A stretch of DNA of 35,802 nt from Pseudodesulfovibrio sp. (GCA_022712815.1 JAFLJW010000404.1:1-35802), one strand, 5' to 3'. Counted from the stretch's first letter, positions 7,686 through 16,373 are shown. Numbers and translations: made by a program. The notes: generated from the letters alone by a model not told the origin.

Positions 7686-9785
7686 ATGGCTCAGTCCTCC
7701 ACCAAGTCCTTGCTTCCAAAAATAGACTATTCCAAATTTTCCAAACAGGGCGATATACTTCTTGCTGGTGGCGTTGTGGTCATCCTCTTCGTGATGCTCA
7801 TTCCTTTGCCGACTCCATTCCTTGATTTCATGCTTTCCATCAGTATTTCCTTGGCGTTTGTCATCCTGATCACTTCCATGTTCATGATATCTCCTCTGGA
7901 ATTCTCTATTTTCCCATCCCTGCTGCTGGTCACGACCCTGCTCAGGCTGGCCCTTAACGTTGCAACAACTCGTGCCATCCTTTTGCATGGAGACGAGGGA
8001 ACCAGTGCGGCCGGGTCAGTCATTCAAAGTTTTGGTGAATTCGTTGTCGGCGGCAACTACGCCGTTGGTCTGGTCATTTTCATGATTTTGTACATCTTGA
8101 ACAAGACAGTCATCGTAGCAGGTACCACACGTATTGCAGAAGTCGCTGCCCGCTTCACCCTGGATGCCATGCCAGGCAAGCAGATGGCCGTCGAAGCAGA
8201 CCTCAACGCTGGCCTGATCACCGAAGAAGAAGCAAAAGAGCAACGCAATTACATGCGGCGTGAGGCAGATTTCTATGGAGCCATGGACGGTGCCGGCAAG
8301 TTCGTTTCCGGTGATGTCAAAGCTGGCCTTATTATCACTTCCATCAATATTGTCGGTGGCTTCCTCATCGGTGTTATCCAAAAAGACATGGGATGGATGG
8401 ATGCTGCCCATACATACACCCTGCTGACAATCGGTGATGGTCTGGTCGCAACCATTCCGTCCCTGATTATCTCCACCTCGGCTGGTATCATTGTTTCACG
8501 CGCCGCGGCAGAAGCCAAGATGGGTGAAGAATTCATCGGCCAGTTGACTTACCACCACCGGGCACTGAAGCTGGTTTCGGTGATTCTGGTCATCTTCGGA
8601 ATAGTTCCAGGAATGCCGACAATCCCCTTCCTCTCTCTCGCGCTTATCACCTATACAATTGGATACTTTTCCGCCAAGCAACAAGCTGGATTAGATGTTG
8701 ATGACGAGGAAGTCAGTAAGTCCGAAGCATCCACACTTGACACACCGGAAGAAGTGCAGGCCCTGCTCCCTCTCGACCAGTTGGAACTTGAAGTCGGATA
8801 TGGCCTCATCCCATTGGTGGATGAAGAACAAAATGGCAACCTGCTTTCAAGAATCAGGTCCATCCGCCGTCAGTTCGCACTGGACATGGGTGTGGTTGTC
8901 CCTTCCCTGCACCTCAGAGACAATCTCCAGCTCAAACCGGGCGAATACCGTGTGCTCATCAAGGGCAACCCGGTCGCCAACGCAGAACTGCTCATAGATC
9001 ATTTTCTGGCCATGGATCCCGGCGATGCCAAACACCGTATCGAAGGTGTCGATACCGTGGAACCGGCTTTCAATCTCCCAGCCGTCTGGATTCCGGAAGC
9101 ACAAAAAGAAGAAGCCATGCTGGCTGGCTACACAGTGGTTGATCCGTCCACTGTCATCGCCACCCACCTCACCGAGGTATTTCGGCAAAACCTGCACGAA
9201 TTCCTTGGTCGCCAAGAGATTCAGGAACTGCTGGACAACCTTGCCAAACGCGCTCCCAAGGCAGTGGAAAGCCTCGTGCCAGCAGTTCTCAGCATCGGAG
9301 GTGTCCAGAAAGTCTTACAAGCTCTGGTGCAGGAAAATGTCTCCATCCGTGATCTGCTCACCATAGTGGAAACCATGGCGGACTATGCCACAACAACTCA
9401 AGACCCGGTCCAGCTCACCGAATATGTCCGGGCCAAAATGGCACGTACCATTGTCAGACCCTATGTTGGAGAGGAAGGCGTTCTGCCAATCATCACCATG
9501 AGTCAGCAAATTGACGAAATCCTGTCCGGTGCCATGCGCCCTGCCGAACAAGGTGGATATCTGGCTCTGGAACCCGGCACTGCCCAACAGCTTATCCAGG
9601 CGATCAACAAAGCAACTGAAGACGCGATGGTAGCGGATGGTCAGCCCATCCTGCTGGTCACCCCCCAGATCAGGCCGCAACTGGCTCAACTGTTAACTCG
9701 GTTCATCCCAACCCTGCCGGTTATCTCACAGGCTGAAATTCCCGCAGATATTAAAATTCAATCCGCTGCAACTGTAGAACTGTAG
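7686..9785 (+). CDS. flhA: Flagellar export gate protein FlhA
   Basis: A 699-residue protein of standard length. An N-terminal membrane domain with about eight transmembrane segments (residues 22-340) includes the FHIPEP-family signature RLALNVATTRAIL and the cytoplasmic FHIPEP loop GAMDGAGKFVSGDVKAGL. The large cytoplasmic domain (about 370-699) docks export chaperones. FlhA forms the nonameric ring that uses proton motive force to drive flagellar export. A 64-base gap separates it from flhB, with an aagggg-type ribosome binding site before the ATG at 7686. flhF follows 9 bases after its stop. Confidence 0.97.
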   Translation: MAQSSTKSLLPKIDYSKFSKQGDILLAGGVVVILFVMLIPLPTPFLDFMLSISISLAFVILITSMFMISPLEFSIFPSLLLVTTLLRLALNVATTRAILLHGDEGTSAAGSVIQSFGEFVVGGNYAVGLVIFMILYILNKTVIVAGTTRIAEVAARFTLDAMPGKQMAVEADLNAGLITEEEAKEQRNYMRREADFYGAMDGAGKFVSGDVKAGLIITSINIVGGFLIGVIQKDMGWMDAAHTYTLLTIGDGLVATIPSLIISTSAGIIVSRAAAEAKMGEEFIGQLTYHHRALKLVSVILVIFGIVPGMPTIPFLSLALITYTIGYFSAKQQAGLDVDDEEVSKSEASTLDTPEEVQALLPLDQLELEVGYGLIPLVDEEQNGNLLSRIRSIRRQFALDMGVVVPSLHLRDNLQLKPGEYRVLIKGNPVANAELLIDHFLAMDPGDAKHRIEGVDTVEPAFNLPAVWIPEAQKEEAMLAGYTVVDPSTVIATHLTEVFRQNLHEFLGRQEIQELLDNLAKRAPKAVESLVPAVLSIGGVQKVLQALVQENVSIRDLLTIVETMADYATTTQDPVQLTEYVRAKMARTIVRPYVGEEGVLPIITMSQQIDEILSGAMRPAEQGGYLALEPGTAQQLIQAINKATEDAMVADGQPILLVTPQIRPQLAQLLTRFIPTLPVISQAEIPADIKIQSAATVEL

Positions 9786-9794
9786 GATCACACT

Positions 9795-10865
9795 ATGAGA
9801 ATGAAGACGTTCAGGGCCGCCAACTCTACTGCGGCATTCGCCAAGGTCAAAGCGGAACTCGGTTCAGACGCAGTCATCCTGTCCAACAAGACAGTGACTG
9901 AAAATGGCTGCAAAGGTTGTGAAATAGTAGCTGCCATCGACGCTGATCCTGTAACACTCAAGCGGTCCACCAGGGAAAATGTGATCGAAGACGCCCTGCA
10001 AGACAGCATTGGCTGGCAGCGTGAATGGAGTCAGATCAAGGGTCATATCCTGGCACTTATGAAGCCTCAGATGGATCTCGATTCTCTTACTCCCAAACAA
10101 AAACTTGCCCTTGAATACCTGGAACGAGAGGATGTGGATGGAAAAGCCCTTACCAAAGTCTATTGCGAACTCAGAGAAGACAGGGACTGTTCAATAATTA
10201 CAGCTCTTGATTCCATGGTTGATACGACTCCGTTTGGCTCAAAGAACTGGTCCGGAAAATTTCACGCATTTGCCGGGCCTGGCGGTGCAGGAAAAACATC
10301 CAGTCTGGTCCGCTTGGCACTCAAAGAAAAAAAAGCACATCCCAAAACTCGCATCTGCCTGGCTACGGCAGATGGAGGGCGAGGCAAAGGACGGCTGGTA
10401 CTCAAGCATTATGCAGAGCTTGCCGGTCTTGCTTTCAGAGAGATTATCACCAAGGACGATTTTATTCTTTTACAGAAGGAATCCAACCAGTTCGATATGA
10501 TCCTGATTGATTTGCCGGGCCTGCCCGGACAAATATTACTTGAAGAATGGATGGTTCTTTACGGGATGCATAAATGTTCGGATCTGGCAATTCACCTTGT
10601 TCTGAACCCCTACTATAGCACGGCCCAATTTGAACGTTTCATCGAAAAATATAAAAGTGAACAACTTGCAAGCGTTATCTGGACGAAACTCGACGAAGCC
10701 TGTACATTCGGAGCAATATTGAACATGGCGTTCGCCAGTAAGCTGCCGGTTTCCGCTCTTTCGTATGGTTCCGGCCTGAAAAATAGCATCGCTCCAGCCA
10801 CCAAGGAGATGATCTGGCGACTTTTGTTCATGCGCAAATTGCCCGGCGGCGATATTCAACCTTAA
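9795..10865 (+). CDS. flhF: FlhF-family SRP-like GTPase, G motifs divergent
   Basis: FlhF is an SRP-type GTPase that places and numbers polar flagella. This 356-residue protein begins MRMKTFRAANSTAAFAKVK like other FlhF proteins and has a P-loop GPGGAGKTSS (161-170) and a WTKLDEACTFG element (about 296-306). The other G motifs are changed. The usual DTYRxGAxEQL is represented by ADGGRGKGRLVL (about 202-213), and DTAGR by DLPGL (about 239-243). It may therefore bind nucleotide but hydrolyse it poorly or be regulated differently; this is inference. It lies between flhA and flhG, and flhG (MinD-like) is the expected regulator of its dimerisation. Confidence 0.9.
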   Translation: MRMKTFRAANSTAAFAKVKAELGSDAVILSNKTVTENGCKGCEIVAAIDADPVTLKRSTRENVIEDALQDSIGWQREWSQIKGHILALMKPQMDLDSLTPKQKLALEYLEREDVDGKALTKVYCELREDRDCSIITALDSMVDTTPFGSKNWSGKFHAFAGPGGAGKTSSLVRLALKEKKAHPKTRICLATADGGRGKGRLVLKHYAELAGLAFREIITKDDFILLQKESNQFDMILIDLPGLPGQILLEEWMVLYGMHKCSDLAIHLVLNPYYSTAQFERFIEKYKSEQLASVIWTKLDEACTFGAILNMAFASKLPVSALSYGSGLKNSIAPATKEMIWRLLFMRKLPGGDIQP

Positions 10866-10881
10866 GGAGAAAACAAGCGCC

Positions 10882-11709
10882 ATGAGTTCCAACCTACCCC
10901 AAGTCATTTCCGTCACATCCGGCAAAGGTGGCGTCGGCAAAACCAATATGTCAGTCAATCTGGCGTACTCCCTGAGTGCGGCAGGCAAAAAGGTCGTCCT
11001 GCTCGATGCTGACCTTGGTCTGGCCAATGTCGATGTCATTCTGGGCCTTGCCCCGGAACATAATCTTTTTCATCTCTTCAATGAAGATGTGACACTGGAC
11101 ACCATACTTTTCGACACCCCGTACGGATTCAGAATACTGCCCGCCTCTTCCGGTGTCAGCGACATGGTCAATCTGGACAGAGGCCAAAAACTCGATCTGC
11201 TGGACGCCATGGATTCCCTTGAAGAAGACATTGATTTTCTGATTGTCGATACTGGTGCCGGAATCAACGACAATGTCCTCTATTTCAATCTGGCCGTTCA
11301 GGAACGACTCCTGGTGATCACACCCGAACCAACATCATTGACCGATGCCTACGCCCTGATCAAAGTGCTCAAGCTGCAACACGGCGTCGAACGCTTTCGC
11401 GTTTTGGTAAACATGGTGGAAGATCAAAAGGTCGCCAAAGATGTTTACATAAAATTACTCAATGCTTGTGACCACTTTCTTGACGGAATTTCCCTTGATC
11501 TGGTAGGCTTTATTCCCTTTGATCTCAATGTTCGCAATTCGGTTATTGCCCAGATACCATTTTGTCACAAATTTCCCAAAACTCCGGCGAGCATGGCTGT
11601 TCGCCAGACTGCACAGAAAATCAACGCATGGCAGGTAGCATCCAATTCCGATGGCAATATTAAATTCTTCTGGAAAAAACTCCTCTTCCAAGAACGCTCC
11701 GTGGCGTGA
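10882..11709 (+). CDS. flhG: MinD-like ATPase FlhG (FleN/YlxH)
   Basis: A 275-residue MinD/ParA-family ATPase with the deviant Walker A motif SGKGGVGKT (about 13-21), the VVLLDADLGLANVDV switch I region and the DFLIVDTGAGI Walker B region. FlhG limits flagellar number by antagonising FlhF and, in some species, by binding the class II regulator. The start at 10882 is preceded by aaggaga. Its last 59 bases overlap fliA in another frame. The position between flhF and fliA is the typical polar-flagellum arrangement. Confidence 0.95.
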   Translation: MSSNLPQVISVTSGKGGVGKTNMSVNLAYSLSAAGKKVVLLDADLGLANVDVILGLAPEHNLFHLFNEDVTLDTILFDTPYGFRILPASSGVSDMVNLDRGQKLDLLDAMDSLEEDIDFLIVDTGAGINDNVLYFNLAVQERLLVITPEPTSLTDAYALIKVLKLQHGVERFRVLVNMVEDQKVAKDVYIKLLNACDHFLDGISLDLVGFIPFDLNVRNSVIAQIPFCHKFPKTPASMAVRQTAQKINAWQVASNSDGNIKFFWKKLLFQERSVA

Positions 11710-12436
11710 GCTGGAAAAAGGCGTAAAACACTGGGACGAATTCTCACCGAGGGATCGTGAGAACATCGTTCGATTCTACGCGCCCAAAATCCGGATTCTC
11801 GCCCTGCGTCTCAAATCAAAGCTGCCCCAAAGCGTTGAGCTCAACGAACTCATCAGCGCGGGCAGCCTTGGCCTTTTGGATGCGTTGGGAAAATTCAAAC
11901 CGAAACTCGGAATAAAGTTTGATACATATTCCGAGAACCGGATCAAAGGGTCCATGCTCGACGAACTACGACGCATGGATTGGTTTTCCAGAGGCCTCAG
12001 GCAAAAAGTCAAAGTACTTGAGGATGCCATACGTCAAATTGAGCACGAGACCGGATTTCCCGCAACGCCGGAACAATTGCAAGATCACACCGGTTTATCC
12101 CAGAAGGAAGTGCAACATGGACTTGAAGCACTGAACAATCAGGTTTGTCTCAGTCTCGACAGTTTTCACGAAAATCTCATTGGTCGAAAAAACATGTCTG
12201 ACGACGAACCATTCCAGTCTACAGCCTTTCAGGAGATTGTTGACAAAGTAGCCAATCTCATTGAAGAATTGACGCCACGGGAAAAATTGGTCATATCTCT
12301 ATATTATGGTGAGGAGTTGAATATGAAAGAAACAGCCGAGGTCATGGATATCACCGAAGGCCGAGTCTCCCAACTCCATTCCCAGGCATTGAAAAAATTG
12401 AGAAAAACGTTCAGAGAACGCTACGAAAACGAATAG
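11651..12436 (+). CDS. fliA: Flagellar sigma factor FliA (sigma28)
   Basis: A 261-residue sigma70-family protein of FliA type that directs transcription of late flagellar and chemotaxis genes. Region 2 is seen in LISAGSLGLLDAL and FDTYSENRIKGSMLDELR, region 3 around residues 125-165, and region 4 with LTPREKLVISLYYGEELNMKE and the helix-turn-helix ITEGRVSQLHSQALKKLR. The ATG at 11651 lies within flhG and has no clear Shine-Dalgarno site; no better start exists further in, because the next conserved residues begin soon after. Translation is probably coupled to flhG. An anti-sigma factor FlgM is not in the window. Confidence 0.95.
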   Translation: MAILNSSGKNSSSKNAPWRELEKGVKHWDEFSPRDRENIVRFYAPKIRILALRLKSKLPQSVELNELISAGSLGLLDALGKFKPKLGIKFDTYSENRIKGSMLDELRRMDWFSRGLRQKVKVLEDAIRQIEHETGFPATPEQLQDHTGLSQKEVQHGLEALNNQVCLSLDSFHENLIGRKNMSDDEPFQSTAFQEIVDKVANLIEELTPREKLVISLYYGEELNMKETAEVMDITEGRVSQLHSQALKKLRKTFRERYENE

Positions 12437-12457
12437 AACAGAATAAAGGAGATACAA

Positions 12458-12838
12458 ATGACATACGATAAAGGCATGAGAGTTCTGGTTGTTGACGATT
12501 TCTCCACCATGCGCAAAATCATCAAGAACATCCTTCGCCAACTTGGCTTCACCAACATAGTCGAAGCTGATGACGGCTCCACCGCATGGGAAACGCTCAA
12601 TAAAGACAACATCGAATTCATCGTTTCCGACTGGAATATGCCGATTATGACTGGCATTGAACTGCTCCGCAAGGTGCGTGGAAGCGAAGAATACGCAGAC
12701 CTGCCCTTCCTGATGGTTACCGCTGAAGCACAACAGGAAAATATTATTGAAGCTGTTCAGGCAAAAGTGTCCAACTACATTGTCAAGCCGTTCACTCCCG
12801 AAACCCTGGGCCAGAAGATCGACAAAATCTTCGCCTAG
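12458..12838 (+). CDS. cheY: Chemotaxis response regulator CheY
   Basis: A single-domain 126-residue receiver with all active-site residues: D13/D14, phosphoacceptor D58 in SDWNMP, T88 and K110 in VKPF. The FSTMRKIIKNILRQLGF helix closely matches E. coli CheY, which binds the motor switch protein FliM when phosphorylated. An aaaggaga ribosome binding site precedes the start. It lies between fliA and fliL with 21- and 30-base spacing, so it is probably a motor-directed CheY rather than a generic receiver. Confidence 0.94.
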   Translation: MTYDKGMRVLVVDDFSTMRKIIKNILRQLGFTNIVEADDGSTAWETLNKDNIEFIVSDWNMPIMTGIELLRKVRGSEEYADLPFLMVTAEAQQENIIEAVQAKVSNYIVKPFTPETLGQKIDKIFA

Positions 12839-12868
12839 CCCATACTAATTGCCGATTAGGCGTATATT

Positions 12869-13585
12869 ATGGTCTTACTTGTCCCGGATGATGCCGAAGA
12901 AATAACAGAAGATGTTACGGATGACTCCACGTCCGGACAGCCCAAGGCTCAACTTGACGACAGTGAGGCCAGCAAAGCCACGCAAAAAGTCGATCTGGAC
13001 CTTGACGATGCTCCCTTCCTCGAAGATGAAGAGGAAGAGGAAGAGATAGAATTTGAAGACGAAACGCCTCTTATTCAGGAATCAGAAGAAAAAAAACATT
13101 TTGACTTCTCGGCTCTCTTCAAAAACAAGCTTTTCCTGATCAGCCTCGGTGTTATCGCCCTGCTGGCTGTCGTGATTGTCATCCTGCTTATGCGCGAGCC
13201 TGAGGCTCCGCCACCACCGCCACCGACAGTAGAAAAAGTTCAGCCAGAAGAAAAAGCTCCTGAAGCTGTCGAAGAAGTTCCTGAAATTCTCATTCGTCTT
13301 GATCCATTTCTCGTCGAACAAACAGATTCAAAAGGCCAAATCAGATTTCTGGAAGTACGTATCGTGGTCAGTACCCCTGATGATGGGCTTGCAAGGCAGT
13401 TCAAGCAGGAAACGTATGCTGTCCGTAATGCCTTATACTACTACCTGAAGAATAAGGATTTACAGTTCTTGTCCGATAAAGAGAATAGCGACAAATTAAA
13501 AAACGAGTTATTGGCAATTATCAACCAGTACATGGGGTTTGGTCAGTTCGAGGCAATCATGTTCGAACAATATCTTGTGAGGTAA
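12869..13585 (+). CDS. fliL: Flagellar basal body-associated protein FliL
   Basis: A 238-residue protein with a long acidic, presumably cytoplasmic N-terminus (1-78, rich in Asp/Glu), one transmembrane helix (about 87-110), a Pro/Glu-rich linker and a C-terminal periplasmic domain starting ILIRLDPFLVEQ. The tail shows the FliL pattern with NALYYYLKNKD and LLAIINQYMGFGQFEAIMFEQYLVR. FliL associates with stators and supports torque. The acidic extension is longer than in E. coli FliL (about 154 residues). Promoter elements are not evident, so it is probably read through from cheY. Confidence 0.85.
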   Translation: MVLLVPDDAEEITEDVTDDSTSGQPKAQLDDSEASKATQKVDLDLDDAPFLEDEEEEEEIEFEDETPLIQESEEKKHFDFSALFKNKLFLISLGVIALLAVVIVILLMREPEAPPPPPPTVEKVQPEEKAPEAVEEVPEILIRLDPFLVEQTDSKGQIRFLEVRIVVSTPDDGLARQFKQETYAVRNALYYYLKNKDLQFLSDKENSDKLKNELLAIINQYMGFGQFEAIMFEQYLVR

Positions 13586-13588
13586 GTC

Positions 13589-13918
13589 ATGGGTACAACT
13601 CCGCTGGATCTCCCGATCCTCATATCGCAACTGCCTTTCGTGCAGAAGATAGCTCATGCGGAAAAGGCCAAACCCGAAATCCAGAAACTACTCTTCGGTC
13701 CGCTCATCGCTGAACACCTCAGAAAAAACAAAGACAAAGTCCAGGAAGTCGAAAAAAAAGAACAGACCAACCCTGTAGACCGCGACGGCAAACAAGATGA
13801 ACAGCACCACGCCGCATCGGACAGAAAGGAAAAAAAGAAGGACGATGAAGGCTCTTCGGAGACTGGTCCTTCCAATGCTTCCCCATGGTCCGGCAACATA
13901 GTCAACGTTAAGATCTAA
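13589..13918 (+). CDS. Small charged protein of unknown function in the flagellar operon
   Basis: A 109-residue protein that starts 3 bases after fliL, with gaggtaag over the fliL stop serving as ribosome binding site. Residues 1-45 look folded (PILISQLPFVQKIAHAEKAK, then FGPLIAEHLRK); residues 50-95 are low-complexity, rich in Lys, Glu, Asp and Gln, and probably disordered. There is no signal peptide or transmembrane helix. I do not recognise a family. Its place between fliL and a coiled-coil membrane protein suggests a flagellar or motor accessory role. Confidence 0.7.
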   Translation: MGTTPLDLPILISQLPFVQKIAHAEKAKPEIQKLLFGPLIAEHLRKNKDKVQEVEKKEQTNPVDRDGKQDEQHHAASDRKEKKKDDEGSSETGPSNASPWSGNIVNVKI

Positions 13919-13983
13919 CACACTTTTTTATGTAGTCCATGAACATTACGTCATCTGCCGCCCAACAAATGAGGAAGATATAA

Positions 13984-14391
13984 ATGTCCGATCTGCTCAT
14001 CATCCTCTTCACTGTCAGCGAAGTTGTTCTTCTTGTCATTGTCATCCTCTTCTTCCTTCGCCTGAAGAAATCGGAAGCACTGCTTTCCGGCATACAGGCA
14101 AATCAGGAAGGATTTATCAAACGACTTCAGTTCAACACCCAATTGGAAAATGAACTGGTCGCGACATTTGAACAACGGCAGCAGGAGTTGGTTGCTCTGA
14201 ACAATGAGCTAGAAAAAAAGGCAGCTGAATTGAAAAAGCTTATCGATCTTGCCAGTGAATACTGTCAATCCCCTCAATTCATGCGAGAAATCATCATCAA
14301 AGGTCATCGTGCCGGGAAATCACCTATCCAGTTAGCCAAATCCACGGGCTTGAGTCTCGAAGAAATTGAACTCATAATCGACCAGTTCTGA
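13984..14391 (+). CDS. DUF2802-like single-pass membrane protein with coiled coil
   Basis: A 135-residue protein: a transmembrane helix at about residues 4-26 (LIILFTVSEVVLLVIVILFF), a coiled coil from about 40 to 90, and a C-terminal GHRAGKSPIQLAKSTGLSLEEIELI segment that resembles a helix-turn-helix-like end found in DUF2802 proteins of flagellar and chemotaxis loci. The ribosome binding site aggaagat is well placed. The function is unknown; the operon position suggests a motility role. The family call is from memory of the C-terminal pattern. Confidence 0.7.
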   Translation: MSDLLIILFTVSEVVLLVIVILFFLRLKKSEALLSGIQANQEGFIKRLQFNTQLENELVATFEQRQQELVALNNELEKKAAELKKLIDLASEYCQSPQFMREIIIKGHRAGKSPIQLAKSTGLSLEEIELIIDQF

Positions 14392-14405
14392 CAAGGCCAA
14401 ATCCC

Positions 14406-15239
14406 ATGCGTATCCGTAATTCAGGCGCAGGTTTCAGAGGCTTTGGCGGCAAAAGCCGCTCTGATTCTTTCAAGCAAAAACATAAACTTGGGGGGAAAAT
14501 CAAAGGAAAACTCCTCAAGCGGGTCTCTGATGATATGGCCTGGGTCTCCATTGACGGAGACAAACTTCTTGCGCAGTTGCACTCAGCACATAAGGAAGGT
14601 GCGAGCCTGACATTCATCATCAAACAACTCACGCCTGACATTATCTTAAAAGAAGTCTTTGAATTCAGTTCAGGCAGTGCCAACGCTCTTGATCTGGCAA
14701 ACAATTTCAATACGGCCAGAACTCTTTTTGAAAACAGATTCAGATCAGTTCAGCAGACACTGAAGGGAAACAATACGACCTCAAAGGTCAAAAAATTCCT
14801 TGAATTACTCGCAAACAATCCCGCCTTGTACGCTAGCTTCAAAGACGCAACAATCTGTGCTCAAACCATATCAACCCATCTTGAAACGACCACGACCGGC
14901 CATATCTTATACCAACCATGGCTCGCGCCAGAAGGCCGCAGACAAACAACCTTTATCCGCAACTTCCCGCAGCAAAAGCCGAATCCGCTCATCGAAACCA
15001 TAGTGGAGTTCGAACATTCAAGCTGGGGAATGGTACGAGTAGAATTTCTCTATAAAAGACCCAAGGCAGGATTCAAGCTGAAATTGCAGCACCCGGCCCA
15101 AAGCGACTCCCTTTTGCACTACCTCACAACCCGCTCATATCCTGACCTGACTACAAAAATGGAATGTCTGGGTGTAAAGAAACTCCCGCAAAATAAGCAT
15201 GGCGGTATCCTGACCGAACTGATGTTCGGCAAATCATAA
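14406..15239 (+). CDS. Putative FliK-like hook-length control protein (divergent)
   Basis: A 277-residue soluble protein, last in the flagellar operon. Residues 30-75 (GKLLKRVSDDMAWVSIDGDKLLAQL, then GASLTFIIKQLTPDIIL) resemble the beta-rich segment repeated in FliK-like proteins. Residues 195-250 (IETIVEFEHSSWGMVRVEFLY) resemble the FliK C-terminal substrate-switch domain, in which strands alternate around L-x-R-V-x-V. The Pro/Thr-rich ruler region of classical FliK is short or absent. The assignment is tentative; it may instead be an uncharacterised flagellar protein. It ends just before a bidirectional terminator. Confidence 0.5.
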   Translation: MRIRNSGAGFRGFGGKSRSDSFKQKHKLGGKIKGKLLKRVSDDMAWVSIDGDKLLAQLHSAHKEGASLTFIIKQLTPDIILKEVFEFSSGSANALDLANNFNTARTLFENRFRSVQQTLKGNNTTSKVKKFLELLANNPALYASFKDATICAQTISTHLETTTTGHILYQPWLAPEGRRQTTFIRNFPQQKPNPLIETIVEFEHSSWGMVRVEFLYKRPKAGFKLKLQHPAQSDSLLHYLTTRSYPDLTTKMECLGVKKLPQNKHGGILTELMFGKS

Positions 15240-15268
15240 AAAAAAACCGTCTCGTGACGGTTTTTTAA
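15236..15268. terminator. Bidirectional rho-independent terminator
   Basis: aaaaaaccgtc-tcgt-gacggtttttt (15241-15266) is a symmetric hairpin with A and T runs on both sides. It lies between the convergent flagellar operon (plus) and lpxC (minus) and can serve both. Confidence 0.92.
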
Positions 15269-15296
15269 ATTTATGCAGTAAAGAATGTACCGAAAG

Positions 15297-16217
15297 TTAT
15301 GCGACAGCGGGGATAGGCTGCAACCGGCCTTCCCGAACAGCCTTACCCGAAGCTGAAGGTATGGGCAAAGTCTTGGCTTCAAGATAGAGTTCACGATTCT
15401 CATCCAAGTGCCGCAAAAAGGCATTGTTCAAAGCATGGCCGGAGGCAAAGACCTCGAAGTGACCCTGAATTGGAGCACCAAGGATAGCCATGTCGCCAAC
15501 GAAATCAAGCAACTTGTGGCGAACGAACTCATCCTTGAAACGAAGGCCTTCTGCGTTGAGAACACCATATTCATCCAAAACGATAGCATTATCCAGCGAC
15601 CCGCCAAGAGCCAATCCGTTGGCATGCAGGTAATCAACTTCCTTGAGGAAACCGAATGTACGCGCCTTGGCTATTTCTCTGGTGAAATTCTCGGGAGTGA
15701 TTTCGAGATCCATCTGCTGTCTTCCGATAAGCGGATGAGTGAACTCGATGGTGTAATCGACGCGAAAGCCATTATACGGACGGGCCTTGATGAACTTGCC
15801 GTCCTGTTCGAAATCAATATCTTTCTTGATGGCCATAACCTGACGGGCCTTATCCAGCTTGCGAACACCTGCCTGCTTGAGCAGGTACACGAAAGAAGCG
15901 GCGCTGCCATCCATGATGGGCAGTTCCTTGCCAGTCACTTCGATATGGATATTGTCAATCCCCATGCCGCTGACTGCTGCGAGCAGGTGCTCAACAGTCG
16001 CCACGGTTTCACGACCGTCACCAAGGACAGTAGCCAGACCGGTCGCGATAACCAGAGATGGAGCAGGAGTCAGGAATGTGGAACCGGAACCGTTACGAAG
16101 CGAAAAAAGAATTCCGGTATCCTCAGTGGCAGGGCGCAGAACAAGTTCCACCTGCTTTCCACTGTGGAGTCCGATCCCTGCGCAACGCACTGTTTTATGT
16201 ATTGTAGTCTGTAGCAT
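15297..16217 (-). CDS. lpxC: UDP-3-O-acyl-N-acetylglucosamine deacetylase LpxC
   Basis: LpxC is the zinc-dependent deacetylase that commits UDP-acyl-GlcNAc to lipid A synthesis in the cytoplasm. The 306-residue protein has the N-terminal IHKTVRCAGIGLHSGK signature, VEHLLAAVSGMGIDN with zinc ligand H77, HKLLDFVGD with H234 and D238, and the catalytic H261 in FASGHALNNAFLRHL. The start at 16217 is chosen because ggagg lies just before it and the protein then begins as other LpxC do. The frame stays open upstream to an ATG at 16274, but that stretch is hydrophobic and has no ribosome binding site. It is the last gene of the minus-strand set. Confidence 0.96.
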   Translation of the reverse strand: MLQTTIHKTVRCAGIGLHSGKQVELVLRPATEDTGILFSLRNGSGSTFLTPAPSLVIATGLATVLGDGRETVATVEHLLAAVSGMGIDNIHIEVTGKELPIMDGSAASFVYLLKQAGVRKLDKARQVMAIKKDIDFEQDGKFIKARPYNGFRVDYTIEFTHPLIGRQQMDLEITPENFTREIAKARTFGFLKEVDYLHANGLALGGSLDNAIVLDEYGVLNAEGLRFKDEFVRHKLLDFVGDMAILGAPIQGHFEVFASGHALNNAFLRHLDENRELYLEAKTLPIPSASGKAVREGRLQPIPAVA

Positions 16218-16330
16218 GGTTCCTCCGGTTAAAACCATTATAACTAAAGCAAAAATAGTGCCACCCACGACCATAGAGATAAGATGCTGTAATTAATGAA
16301 CTTATCAGTCGAGACTTTTTCCAGAGAAGT

Positions 16331-16367
16331 GTTGCATTCTCGCAACTAGTTGTATTTCTACGACAAC
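16331..16367. other. Two small tandem hairpins between prmC and lpxC
   Basis: gttgc (16331-16335) pairs with gcaac (16342-16346), and gttgt (16349-16353) with acaac (16363-16367). They lie in the 156-base prmC-lpxC gap. Neither has a T-run, so they are not obvious terminators; they might be processing or regulatory structures, or chance. I saw no confident promoter for lpxC in the gap. Confidence 0.3.
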
Positions 16368-16373
16368 AAATCA

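Noticed and set aside
12851..12858. gccgatta before fliL, like a sigma28 -10 element (GCCGATAA)
   Set aside because: No TAAA element lies about 15 bases upstream, so only half of the promoter is present; fliL is better explained by read-through from cheY.
15408..16214. Long plus-strand open frame (268 residues) opposite lpxC
   Set aside because: It is antisense to a fully conserved lpxC, has no family motifs and no start signal; third-position composition explains it.
16218..16274. Possible N-terminal hydrophobic extension of LpxC
   Set aside because: The longer frame has no ribosome binding site, whereas ggagg precedes the ATG at 16217, where all LpxC homologues begin.
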